From the NCBI GenBank assembly GCA_937894775.1, contig CALAXC010000153.1:33385-97384 (forward strand): a stretch of DNA of 64,000 nucleotides. The letters run 5' to 3'. This document shows, piece after piece, positions 17,260 to 26,847 of this stretch (positions are counted from its first letter, which is position 1; each line of letters starts with the position of its first letter). The notes under the pieces were generated by a model. It made no database searches. It saw nothing but the letters and a program-made list of their open reading frames with translations, and was not told where the DNA came from. This DNA is from an uncultured Clostridia bacterium. GTDB lineage: Bacteria > Bacillota > Clostridia > Oscillospirales > CAG-272. A program made the translations under genes and the position numbers.

Positions 17260-19155
17260 ATGTTTAAAGATAGTAAATATGTAAAGTTAATATGCATAGT
17301 CTTGGTTTTTTCTGCTTTGGCGTTGGCACTTTCGATGGGGATTTTAGCTATCAGCGCTTTGCGGAATGAAACTTTTGCTGATCCGCTTGACGGTTATCAG
17401 GAAAACCTCGAGAAAGAAACGGTGACCCTTCCGCCTCCTGTTCCCCCTGACGGACCCGATCCTGACGACGATCCGGACGGAGATAATACAAGCCCGTATC
17501 AAGTGTATTCCGATCAAGCTGTAGATGCTCTCTATTTGAGGGGGGAGGCTTTTGGAAATTATAACGGAAAAGGATGGGATGAGGCAGTTCCGTATACAAA
17601 TTTGATAGATGATAAATATCCTGCAACCTATCTTGGAAGTTTGATGATAGAAGAGTGGAGCCGAGCTTGGGGCATGTCTCCGATAGCTCTTTCTATAAAG
17701 CCGAATGATGCTGAAATGATCATACCTTCCTATACGGCAACATCGGAATATGTTGCAGATCTTATGGGAACAACGGATTATAAAGAAGAGTATTTAATTC
17801 CGGAAGATGATGTTACGGCAAATCCAAAGAGCTCAGAAATTTACCGTATGCATTATTATAATTACACAAATGTCAGCAAGAAAAAGGAAACTCCTACCAC
17901 TTATGCACTCTATGAAAGGGTATACCGCGACTTTGTATATGACCATTATCTTTATGTAGATGATACAACAAAGTCCTATATGCTTGATATTATAGATAAG
18001 CAAAAGTTTGATTTTTATGATCAGAATGTTGCTCAGAATATTTCGGATTATGTTTCCGGATTAGGCGAATATCTCATTACTTATGATCAAGCCCTTGATC
18101 AAGAGGAAAATATGGTTATTGCCTTTATTGAAAAATATAAAGCAGGAACGTGTAAGCATTTTGCAAGTACTGCCACACTTATTTTCAGATCAATGGGAAT
18201 TCCCGCAAGATATGTTACGGGATATATGACAGCAACAGAAGCGGGAGAATGGGTGCAGCTCGATAATTTCAATTCACACGCTTGGGTAGAAATATATGTT
18301 GACGGCTTTGGCTGGAAAACGGTAGAGGTAACACCCGCACAGCAAAAAGATCCTATAGAGATAAAGCCTGTTGATGTTAAGAAAAAATTTGACGGAACTC
18401 CGATTTTCCCTGAATATAAGATAGAAGGCTTTGAAGAGTACGAAAAGCTTGGATATACTTATGAGGTGGTTATAAGCGGAGAACGTACCGAACCGGGTGT
18501 GTCTGAAAGTATTATTGAAGATATAAAGATATTCGATTCCAATAAAACTGAAGTAACAGATAATTTTCTATTTGAAAAAAAGCCGGGAAAAATTATTGTT
18601 CTTGTTAGCGGAGTTGTTTTGAGGAGCGAGTCGATATCTCAGGTATATGACGGAATTCCGAGGACTTCGGATCTTTCAAAATGCAGTATAGATTTTGAAG
18701 ATGGTGCAAAGCTTTTGGAAGGACATACTATCAGAATGGAAGCGAGATTACTTGAGACTAAGATAGGTGTTCATTCGCATGCATTTGATGTTATTGTGGA
18801 AGACAGTGAAGGTAATAATGTTACGGATGTGTATCTTTTCTCGTATGATTTAGGTAAATATGAAATATCTCCGATATCTATAACCATTAAAGCGGGAAGC
18901 GCTGAACAAGAATATCTTCCTGGAAAGATACTTACTTGTGATCAGTATGAAATAACATCAGGAAAGCTTATGGAAGGTGATTATATTCCCGATGATATAG
19001 TTATTACCAAAGGAGAGCAAAAGGTACCGGGAAGAAGTCCTAACACAATAGATCGTAGTAAAATAGTTATTTTAAATTCCGAGGGTGAAGATGTTTCGTC
19101 TAACTATGTAATTCGTACAGAGGTTGGAGAGTTACGTCTTTATGAAAGTGAATAA
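17260..19155 (+). CDS. surface transglutaminase-like protein with YDG/MBG-type repeats
   Basis: This 631-residue protein has an N-terminal transmembrane helix or signal anchor (about 7-30), a Pro/Asp-rich linker (PPPVPPDGPDPDDDPD), a transglutaminase-like core at about 255-365, and at least two beta-rich repeats of the YDGxP...LxEGHT type to the C-terminus. The catalytic cysteine is C298 (GTCKHFAS) and the histidine H340 (NSHAWVE); the third position is E356 (VEVTP), as in many Firmicutes relatives, rather than Asp. Such domains act as cysteine proteases or crosslinking enzymes outside the cell. It is 27 bases after AAA+ copy 2 and 18 bases before its larger paralogue. No clear Shine-Dalgarno is seen. 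Confidence 0.8.
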   Translation: MFKDSKYVKLICIVLVFSALALALSMGILAISALRNETFADPLDGYQENLEKETVTLPPPVPPDGPDPDDDPDGDNTSPYQVYSDQAVDALYLRGEAFGNYNGKGWDEAVPYTNLIDDKYPATYLGSLMIEEWSRAWGMSPIALSIKPNDAEMIIPSYTATSEYVADLMGTTDYKEEYLIPEDDVTANPKSSEIYRMHYYNYTNVSKKKETPTTYALYERVYRDFVYDHYLYVDDTTKSYMLDIIDKQKFDFYDQNVAQNISDYVSGLGEYLITYDQALDQEENMVIAFIEKYKAGTCKHFASTATLIFRSMGIPARYVTGYMTATEAGEWVQLDNFNSHAWVEIYVDGFGWKTVEVTPAQQKDPIEIKPVDVKKKFDGTPIFPEYKIEGFEEYEKLGYTYEVVISGERTEPGVSESIIEDIKIFDSNKTEVTDNFLFEKKPGKIIVLVSGVVLRSESISQVYDGIPRTSDLSKCSIDFEDGAKLLEGHTIRMEARLLETKIGVHSHAFDVIVEDSEGNNVTDVYLFSYDLGKYEISPISITIKAGSAEQEYLPGKILTCDQYEITSGKLMEGDYIPDDIVITKGEQKVPGRSPNTIDRSKIVILNSEGEDVSSNYVIRTEVGELRLYESE

Positions 19156-19173
19156 TAAGTAAAGGGTGGTATA

Positions 19174-22100
19174 ATGTTATACGATAGCTACCATAAAAAA
19201 ATATCGAAGGTCGTTGATGTTTTACGCAAGGTATTTAAGCACATAGTCCTGATCAGCATTGTTTTAGGACTTTTGCTTGCGTTTCTCATTACTTTTATGG
19301 TTACAAAGGGAATGATTATTGACGATAAAAATGTGTCTAATAAATTCGCTGTAACTTACGGAGAAGACCTTCCATTGAAGACGAGCGCTATGTTCGCTTC
19401 ACATAAATATCAATATTCCGAAAACGGAAGAAAATGGAGCGATGCTTTTCCGTCAGAACCGGGAACATACCGGGTCAGGGCAGTTGCTAAAGGAATATTC
19501 GGAAATGAGAGATACGGAAAGATCTATACTTTTGTTTTAAAAGCAAAGGAAATTGATGTTTCTGTAGTCGAAGATGAAATTATATATGGAGAACTTCCAA
19601 CGGTTGAAGCTAAGCTTTCTTATGAAGATACTATCAGCTGTGACGGTTTTGTTTATGAAGACCGCTTTTCGGCAAGCACTAAGGTAACTCCGAATGCAGA
19701 GGACATTACGATTCTTAATAAAGACGGTGAAGATGTTACCTCTTCTTATGAGATAAACGTTGAAAGTACCGACATCAACGTGCTTCAAAGAGAAATTCTG
19801 GTTACTGTATCCGATCAGTCAATGATATATAATGATGTAAAGTTTAGTTATGACGGATACGAATTAAGTAACGGAACTTTAGCCGACGGTGATACTATTC
19901 AGGCGGTATTTGATAAGTATCTTATAGATGTAGGTGAGATCGAGAATACCCCCCAGCTTAAGGTCGTTACATCAGACGGTTTTGATATTTCAATGCATTA
20001 TTCTATCCAAACACAGATAGGTAAGCTTAAAGTTGACTACCGTCCGTTGATAATTAAAACGCCAAGTGCTGAAAAGGTATATGATGCAAACGCTCTTTCA
20101 AATTCCGAGTACGAGATAGTAGGGGAATACGGTCTTGTTGAAGGACATACGATGATCTGTATTTCCAACACTTCTATAACGGACGTTGATGAGGTTGAGA
20201 ACGTTCTTGATTTTGAGATCAAGAATGCGGCAGGAGAAGATAAGACTCCTAACTATTCTTTCTTCTATGAAAGAGGAATGCTTAAAGTAACCGAAAGACC
20301 TCTTAATGTTTCGTTTGTGAGTGGAACTTGGATGTATGATAACAAGTGGCATAAGGGTGAAATAAAGCTTGAAGGCCTTTGCGAAGGACATAAAGCGACT
20401 TATGATATACCGAGTATAATCGATACAGGTAAGATAGAAAACTCTACCGAGATAACCGAGATTTATGATGCTCACGGAAAAGATGTTTTCTTGAATTATG
20501 ATATCATTTACGGTGATTTCGGTACTCTTGAAGTTACAAAACGTCCGATAACTATTACTACTGAGAGTCAGACTTTGACTTATGACGGTGTTATCAGAGT
20601 TTTTGATAAGTATGAAATTACATCTGAAATAAAGCTTGCTGACGGTGAAGAGCTTCAGCTTACCTTTAACGAGTTCTACAAGGCAGGAACTTATGACAAT
20701 AATATTGTTTCTGCTATGATAAACTACAGCCGAACAGGTACAGGCGTTCCGGATGAAAACGGTTGGTATCAGGTAGGCAGCAGTGGAGTTGCCGATGCTG
20801 CTCAAAACTATGAGATAACTGAGGTAATAGGAAAGATAATTATTAATAAGTGTCCGATTACTTTGCGTCCTGTTGATATAGCGCATGTGTATGACGGTAC
20901 GTTGATTGTTCCTACTGAATTCGATATCGTTTCGGGAGAGCTTCCTCCAAGTCATACTATATATCCCGAGTATATAGGTTCACTTACCGATGCGGGAGAA
21001 ATAGATACGGATATAGATCTTACAAAGACTATAGTTAAAGTGCTTCGTGATGACGGTTCGGAAGAAGATGCTACCGAGAACTTTGAGATCACAGTTCAAA
21101 AGGGTAAGATCACTATCAGTAAAAGACAGATCACCGTTAGAACCGAAACAGTTGAAAAGATATACGATGGAACTCCGTTATCAAGTAATAATTGGGAGAT
21201 CGTAAGCGAAACACAGCTTGTTGAAACTCATACGCTTAATCTTGAATGTAATGTTTCAAGAATTTATCCAGGTGAAAGTGATAATCTTGTAGATCTTGAT
21301 TCTGTCACGATCGTTGATGAAAATGAAAATGACGTTCTTAAGAATTATGAGATAACTTACGAGTACGGTAAGCTTATAGTACATAAGCGACCGATAACTA
21401 TTGTTGCTTCAAGTGCGAGAAAGACCTATGATGGAACACCTCTTGTTTCTACAGAATATTCTATCTTGGATGCTGATTTAGAGGATTACGGATTATTGGA
21501 AGGTCATACCCTCAAGGCAACGACAAGCGGTTCTATAACCAACAAGGGTGAGACCTCAAATAAGATCGATATCGATAAAGTGAGAATACGTAATGCTTCA
21601 AATAAAAACGAAACAGAGTATTATGAAATTACTTGTTCTGACGGAACACTTACTATTGATCCGATAATTGTCAATATCACTACTTCGTCTGTAAATAAAA
21701 TCTATGACGGTACCTCTATAAATCCTAAGATCGATACCGTAGTCGATTCGGATATCGAAGAGAAAATCATTGCGGGACACACTTATTCGATCACAGTAGC
21801 GGATAAGGAGCTTATAAATGTAAAAGATTCTCCGCTGGAAAATGAAGCGATTTTGGTAGTTTACGATGAAAAAGGTGCAGATATGACTGCACTTGGAAAT
21901 TATGAGGTAAACGGAACTTGGGGAAGTATTATTATTCTTCCCAGAGTTATTAAAATACTTCCTAAACCATCAGTAACGAGTAAGGTTTATGACGGAAATC
22001 CGTTGACTTGTACCGATTATGAGGATATTTCAAATGCTGAATTAAACGAAGGACTCCTCAGCAATCATTTGCTGGAGCAAATAGAATTTAATTCTCAAAC

Positions 22101-24201
22101 AGATGCAACTGATTTCTCGGTTTCGATAGAAGTTATAGATGCTATTGTTCGTGATGAGTATGGTGAAGACGTTACGGAAAATTATAAGTTTGAAACGACG
22201 GGTATCAGCTATGAGATATCGAAGATAGTTATTTCTATAACATCGCACAGTGATAAAAAGTTATTTGACGGAACAAGATTGACAAACGGCAATTATGATC
22301 TTACGGGAAAAATTGTTTCAGGTCAAAATCTTACAGTTAACATAACAGGTTATCAGTTAGAAGAGGGTAAATCAAACAATACAGTAGAAAGCTTTAATAT
22401 AACTTATAATGGTGAAGATGTTACACACAATTATGATGTAACGGTAATTGAAGGTACTCTTGAGGTTTATAAAGAAGTTGTTGCAAAGGTAACTTCTACA
22501 AAAGATGGATATATTTATCTTAAGCAAAAGGCTTATGGAGATTATAGCGGTCGAGGCTTTTATGATGCTTACTCCTCAAATTATTATTTGACGAGAAACG
22601 GATATAATCATAATTATATGCTGTGGATGTCATTGAATCTTGCTCAAAATAACTTCACAACCGATACGCTTACTGTAAAAGATGCTAAAACTTATATGCT
22701 TCCGTACTATTATACCTTAGGCGGAAACTATGACTATCCTTCTTATGATAGTGAGGAATATACTTCAAATCTGACTGATTATACAGTTCCGTATTATGAT
22801 TATGATTTTTATTTAAGAGGCACAGAGCCCATTGAATATCGCGTTTACCAGAATAATTATAGATCATATACGAATTGGGTAAAGAGTGAATATACGTATA
22901 TATCATCTTCTTTGAAGAGAAAGTTACTTAATGCGGTAGCAAATAATGGCTTTGAAGATATGGCAACCGAAGATGCAATAAATGCAGTTGCAAGATATAT
23001 GCGCTTATTTGGCAATTATAATCTTGAGTATGATAAAACACTCGATTCGAGGAGTGATGTAGTAACGGCATTCCTTACAGAATATAAGGAGGGTGTTTGC
23101 ACCCATTATGCGATGACAGCAACAATGCTTTACCGTGCTTTGGGTATTCCCGCAAGATACGTTGAAGGTTATTTGGTAGAAACAAAAGCAAATGAATCTA
23201 CCGATGTTAAGGATGCGCACGCGTGGGTTGAGGTATTTGTTGAAGGATGTGGCTGGGTACAGATCGAGGTAACGCCGACAGGTCCTAATCAAGAAGCTAT
23301 AGATATACTTGTAAAGACTAAGGATGAGTCTGTACAGTATGACGGTGATGAGCATTTTGCACCTGAATTCCTTGAGGTAGTAAAACCTTCTGATGAGGTT
23401 AAAAAGCTTATTGATTCGGGATATACTGTAAAGGCTATAGAAACAGTAGGATCTTTGACTTATCCAGGAAAGATAAGAACTTCAGTTCTTCCTCAAAACG
23501 TTAGAATATATGATGAAGATGGGAAAGATGTAACCTATAAGTTTAATATTGAAACTGTTAGCGATGAAGATGAAAAAGGTTTGCTTACAGTAGAGCCAAT
23601 TTTGATTGATATTTATTTACATTCTTATTCTAAACCGTATGATGGAAAACCGATAGATTATCAAAATCCTGATTATTCTATAATTGATCCTGACTTTGAG
23701 ACGTTGGTAGCTTCGGGAGAACTTGTTCTTTCAATAACATTCAGTTGTCCTGAGATAAACATCTATACTATTAGCTCAAGCGATGTTTTTGAATCTGGAT
23801 ATTTCACTTTTACTATTACTGATAAAGAAGGTAATGATTGCAGTAAGATATATGCTTTGCGTATCGTGAATAAATATGCTGAGCAAGATGAAGATCCATT
23901 TGTATATACAGTAATAGAAATATCTAAGAGGGAGATCGAGATAACAGCTGTTAGTGAAGAATGTCACTATAATGAGGGAGATATCTTAAGTAATCCTAAT
24001 TATTTTATAACAACAGGATCATTGGTTGAAGGTCATTATGAAGAAGTTACAATAACGTCTGAGCTTGATCATGTGGGTACTACTTTGAATGAAATAGAAA
24101 CCTGTGTTATATATGATGCAAACGGTGTGGATGTTACTAAAAATTATGCTATAGCACGTATTTCGGGAATTCTTTCCTTTGTAACAGAAAATGAATTTTA
24201 A
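19174..24201 (+). CDS. giant surface protein: YDG/MBG repeats around a transglutaminase-like domain
   Basis: The 1675-residue product has a basic N-terminus and one transmembrane helix (about 22-45). About ten or eleven tandem beta repeats of 80-100 residues follow, each marked by a VYDGTPL-like start and LVEGHT-like middle (about 110-1120). The transglutaminase-like core is at about 1240-1380, and three more repeats end the protein. The core has C1309 (GVCTHYAM), H1349 (DAHAWVE) and a glutamate in IEVTP. There is no LPxTG or C-terminal anchor, so it is held by the N-terminal helix. The repeat stalk could span the cell wall. It is the last gene of the operon; GGGTGG precedes the ATG and a strong terminator follows the stop. 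Confidence 0.8.
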   Translation: MLYDSYHKKISKVVDVLRKVFKHIVLISIVLGLLLAFLITFMVTKGMIIDDKNVSNKFAVTYGEDLPLKTSAMFASHKYQYSENGRKWSDAFPSEPGTYRVRAVAKGIFGNERYGKIYTFVLKAKEIDVSVVEDEIIYGELPTVEAKLSYEDTISCDGFVYEDRFSASTKVTPNAEDITILNKDGEDVTSSYEINVESTDINVLQREILVTVSDQSMIYNDVKFSYDGYELSNGTLADGDTIQAVFDKYLIDVGEIENTPQLKVVTSDGFDISMHYSIQTQIGKLKVDYRPLIIKTPSAEKVYDANALSNSEYEIVGEYGLVEGHTMICISNTSITDVDEVENVLDFEIKNAAGEDKTPNYSFFYERGMLKVTERPLNVSFVSGTWMYDNKWHKGEIKLEGLCEGHKATYDIPSIIDTGKIENSTEITEIYDAHGKDVFLNYDIIYGDFGTLEVTKRPITITTESQTLTYDGVIRVFDKYEITSEIKLADGEELQLTFNEFYKAGTYDNNIVSAMINYSRTGTGVPDENGWYQVGSSGVADAAQNYEITEVIGKIIINKCPITLRPVDIAHVYDGTLIVPTEFDIVSGELPPSHTIYPEYIGSLTDAGEIDTDIDLTKTIVKVLRDDGSEEDATENFEITVQKGKITISKRQITVRTETVEKIYDGTPLSSNNWEIVSETQLVETHTLNLECNVSRIYPGESDNLVDLDSVTIVDENENDVLKNYEITYEYGKLIVHKRPITIVASSARKTYDGTPLVSTEYSILDADLEDYGLLEGHTLKATTSGSITNKGETSNKIDIDKVRIRNASNKNETEYYEITCSDGTLTIDPIIVNITTSSVNKIYDGTSINPKIDTVVDSDIEEKIIAGHTYSITVADKELINVKDSPLENEAILVVYDEKGADMTALGNYEVNGTWGSIIILPRVIKILPKPSVTSKVYDGNPLTCTDYEDISNAELNEGLLSNHLLEQIEFNSQTDATDFSVSIEVIDAIVRDEYGEDVTENYKFETTGISYEISKIVISITSHSDKKLFDGTRLTNGNYDLTGKIVSGQNLTVNITGYQLEEGKSNNTVESFNITYNGEDVTHNYDVTVIEGTLEVYKEVVAKVTSTKDGYIYLKQKAYGDYSGRGFYDAYSSNYYLTRNGYNHNYMLWMSLNLAQNNFTTDTLTVKDAKTYMLPYYYTLGGNYDYPSYDSEEYTSNLTDYTVPYYDYDFYLRGTEPIEYRVYQNNYRSYTNWVKSEYTYISSSLKRKLLNAVANNGFEDMATEDAINAVARYMRLFGNYNLEYDKTLDSRSDVVTAFLTEYKEGVCTHYAMTATMLYRALGIPARYVEGYLVETKANESTDVKDAHAWVEVFVEGCGWVQIEVTPTGPNQEAIDILVKTKDESVQYDGDEHFAPEFLEVVKPSDEVKKLIDSGYTVKAIETVGSLTYPGKIRTSVLPQNVRIYDEDGKDVTYKFNIETVSDEDEKGLLTVEPILIDIYLHSYSKPYDGKPIDYQNPDYSIIDPDFETLVASGELVLSITFSCPEINIYTISSSDVFESGYFTFTITDKEGNDCSKIYALRIVNKYAEQDEDPFVYTVIEISKREIEITAVSEECHYNEGDILSNPNYFITTGSLVEGHYEEVTITSELDHVGTTLNEIETCVIYDANGVDVTKNYAIARISGILSFVTENEF

Positions 24202-24205
24202 AATA

Positions 24206-24243
24206 AAAAGCTATCACAAATGAAAATTTGTGATAGCTTTTTT
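24206..24243. terminator. bidirectional terminator closing the accessory operon
   Basis: AAAAGCTATCACAAAT and ATTTGTGATAGCTTTT form a 16-bp perfect stem with a four-base loop and T-runs on both strands. It serves the plus-strand operon and the convergent GNAT gene. Confidence 0.9.
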
Positions 24244-24261
24244 GTTATTAAATTTGTAATA

Positions 24262-24783
24262 TTAAATAACGTATTCCATAAAACACTGTTTGGGGCATTC
24301 TATCTTTGAATCAAGTAAAACTCTTCCGTATGCAACTATAGAAAATCCGTTTTTTTCATAGAGGCTAATTGCACCGAGATTTTTTGAGTTTGTGGCTAAT
24401 CTTATAGAAGCACAGTTGAGAGAAGCAGCAAGTTCTTTCGCAAAAGTAAGCATTTCGGTAGCGATTCCCATTCCCATATGTTCGGGGGCAACGCAAAGCG
24501 TATGTATAACGAGCGCATTACGGGGATCGTTTTTTGTTTTCCAATCAATAGAATAATATTCTTCAGATTGATTGCAATCAAGTATTACCGAACCGCCGAT
24601 CTGCGTTCCGTTATCGTGTACGTAGAGAGTTCCAAGCGAAAATCCGAGCTCTGCAGTTTCTACAGTGGGGTATATATCTTTTTTCCAACTCATATAGCTG
24701 CCGTTTGCGTTTTGATAGTCGATAACGGTATCATAAAGCTCGGCAATAAGTGAAATGTCTTTTTCTTCAGCTTTTCGTATCAT
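24262..24783 (-). CDS. GNAT family N-acetyltransferase
   Basis: This 173-residue protein has the GNAT fold pattern: an N-terminal IRKAEEKDISLIAELY strand-helix, the acetyl-CoA pyrophosphate loop motif VAPEHMGMGIATEML, and the C-terminal SLYEKNGFSIV segment. The substrate is not predictable. The start at 24783 is set by AAAGGA nine bases upstream; a longer frame to 24825 would run into the MutS-like gene. Last gene of the six-gene minus-strand operon. Confidence 0.85.
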   Translation of the reverse strand: MIRKAEEKDISLIAELYDTVIDYQNANGSYMSWKKDIYPTVETAELGFSLGTLYVHDNGTQIGGSVILDCNQSEEYYSIDWKTKNDPRNALVIHTLCVAPEHMGMGIATEMLTFAKELAASLNCASIRLATNSKNLGAISLYEKNGFSIVAYGRVLLDSKIECPKQCFMEYVI

Positions 24784-24799
24784 ATTTGATTCCTTTTTG

Positions 24800-26437
24800 T
24801 TAACGTCCGTTAAGTGCTGTAGCAACGATATTCTCGTAGGATAAACCGTACTTATCTGCTATATCACGCGCATAGCTCTTTCCGTCAGGCTTCATACGGT
24901 ATATTTTGAATGAACGCTTTCCATCTTCTATTCCTGCAACGAGAGAATCTATCTTAGATCCGCCGTCGGGAGCCGTGCGAGCGTTTATATTGTCTATTTC
25001 GGCTGCAAGCTCATGGAGGTGAGTGGAGAAAAGACAACGGCAACCAATACGGCTGAATCCCGCAAGAACTTCTCCCGCAATATAAGATGCTTCGTAAGAA
25101 CCGGTTGAAGAAAGCGATTCATCAAGTAAAACAAGGCTTTGACTTGTAACGTCCTGGAAAATATCTCTAAGACGCGCACATTCTTCACCGAGACGCCCTT
25201 TATCTATTGTGTCATCTGCTCCGGTTGGAAAATGAGTGTAGATTCCGTCTGCAATACTAATAGATGCAGAGTGGGCGGGAACAAACATTCCAAGCTGAAG
25301 CATAGCTTGAGCAAGACCTATGGCACAGGTTATAACAGATTTTCCACCGCGGTTAGGACCTGTGAGAACGAAAATCATAATATCGTCTTTAAATTCAACG
25401 TCATTTGCGATGATCTCATCGTCGACTTTGAGAGCTACACAAGGATTATAAATATCGTTTGCAACGAAAACATTTTTATCGGTAATTATTTCAGGTTTGC
25501 AAAGTTCAAGACCTCTTTCCTTAAGGGCTCTGAGAAGATTTGTTCCTTTTACCAAAAATTCTATTTCGGGCATGAGATTAAGCAGAAAATCTGTATTTTC
25601 AAGAACGAAGCTTTGAACGATTTTTTTCCAAGAGCGTAATGACTGCTTGTAAACATCATTTATAGCTGAATTGAAAGCAAGGCTCAAAGCAGTGCGTTGA
25701 TTTTCAGATTGCTTTTTGTTAAAGGGAACGAGATTTGCTATGCATGTATATTCATCGTCTTTAAAATTAAGACGAAGAATTTTATCGATAACATCGCCCG
25801 AACGAAAAGATTCGGGATTTATCGAAAGAACTCCTGCACTTGAAGGTCTTAACTGAGCATCAAGATTTACACCGATTGTAACGCTCTTTATATCTCGTAC
25901 ACGGTTTGTAAGTTCTGAAAGCTTTGCATTGAGTTCGGCATAGTATTCGCTACATACAAGGTCATCAATACGTTTTGCCAATGTTTTGAAGGCTTCGCTT
26001 TTTACTTGATCTTTGATCTCTGAGAAGCCTGAGTGAAGGGTGGAGATGCTCGAGATGTAAAGCTCAATTTCGGTTATGCTTTCAAGATAGGATTCTGTGT
26101 TGTCTCCAAAGTCCGCTTCAAGACGGCGAAGCTCCATTATATCGGTAAGAATTGGAATCAAACGGTTAAGCGTGACTGATATTTGCGGAAATTCGAGCAT
26201 ATCGGAAAATACTGCCATTCGATGTTCGATAACTTTTGAGTTTGTGGTAAAATGCTCGTTGAGATCGCTGTTTTTAAGGTTGAATATTTCGAGAAGTCCA
26301 AGTTCTTCAAGTACAAACATATCTATTATGGGACTGTCTTTTCCCTCGTAATGATCTATTTGCGTTTGCTCATCGGGATATATAAGACTGAATTTTGAAA
26401 GATCTATCTCGTTGAGTAATTTTTCTGTTTTTTCCAT
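24800..26437 (-). CDS. MutS-like ATPase lacking the mismatch-recognition domain
   Basis: This 545-residue protein has MutS core/lever helices in its first 330 residues and a C-terminal MutS ATPase domain with Walker A TGPNRGGKSV, Walker B LVLLDESLSSTG and the FSTHLHELA switch. The N-terminal mismatch-binding and connector domains of MutS are absent, and there is no Smr domain, so it is neither canonical MutS nor MutS2. Proteins of this kind are annotated as MutS-related without known role. AAAGGA precedes ATG. It lies 29 bases after DUF1294 in the same operon. Confidence 0.8.
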   Translation of the reverse strand: MEKTEKLLNEIDLSKFSLIYPDEQTQIDHYEGKDSPIIDMFVLEELGLLEIFNLKNSDLNEHFTTNSKVIEHRMAVFSDMLEFPQISVTLNRLIPILTDIMELRRLEADFGDNTESYLESITEIELYISSISTLHSGFSEIKDQVKSEAFKTLAKRIDDLVCSEYYAELNAKLSELTNRVRDIKSVTIGVNLDAQLRPSSAGVLSINPESFRSGDVIDKILRLNFKDDEYTCIANLVPFNKKQSENQRTALSLAFNSAINDVYKQSLRSWKKIVQSFVLENTDFLLNLMPEIEFLVKGTNLLRALKERGLELCKPEIITDKNVFVANDIYNPCVALKVDDEIIANDVEFKDDIMIFVLTGPNRGGKSVITCAIGLAQAMLQLGMFVPAHSASISIADGIYTHFPTGADDTIDKGRLGEECARLRDIFQDVTSQSLVLLDESLSSTGSYEASYIAGEVLAGFSRIGCRCLFSTHLHELAAEIDNINARTAPDGGSKIDSLVAGIEDGKRSFKIYRMKPDGKSYARDIADKYGLSYENIVATALNGR

Positions 26438-26466
26438 AACGTTTCCTTTCGGGGCGTTTTTTACAG

Positions 26467-26766
26467 TTATTTGAGAAGGATGTATCCTGTAACGATAAGG
26501 GAGACCTGTAAAATAATAATAACTGGTATTCCAAGCATAAATTTAACGTGCTTTGTTTTGTGACGTGTTAAAAGCATAGTTGTAAGCATAGCTACCGAGC
26601 CACCGAGAGCGCTGAGGATGAGTAATACAGCTTCGGGAATTCTAAGCTCAACTTTGTTTTTCTTTGATATTTTTTTATCCCAAATACAAACTATAATAGA
26701 AATAAGTGACATAATGGCAATGTAGCCAATAGCAATATAAAGCAATATGTTAGTATCAAAAGGCAT
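26467..26766 (-). CDS. DUF1294 membrane protein
   Basis: The 99-residue product has three to four hydrophobic helices and the conserved DUF1294 features: a DKK segment after the first helix pair (WDKKIS), RIPEAVLLILSALGGSVA, and a histidine-containing loop (RHKTKHVKF). Function is unknown. AAGGAG lies upstream of the ATG. It sits between glnS and the MutS-like gene. Confidence 0.85.
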   Translation of the reverse strand: MPFDTNILLYIAIGYIAIMSLISIIVCIWDKKISKKNKVELRIPEAVLLILSALGGSVAMLTTMLLTRHKTKHVKFMLGIPVIIILQVSLIVTGYILLK

Positions 26767-26847
26767 GATCTTGATCTCCTTAATTAAATTTTTATTTTTT
26801 TAAGCGCAGTATAATGATTTTATTTGAATACGGCGATCCTAATAGAA

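Noticed and set aside
20098..20955. 285-codon minus-strand frame
   Set aside because: Antisense to the repeat region of the giant surface protein; no ribosome site, composition of a shadow.
5354..24243. Calling the AAA+/DUF2357 genes a classical McrBC restriction system
   Set aside because: No nuclease motif is visible, both ATPases are membrane-anchored and the neighbours are surface enzymes, so restriction is not the best reading.
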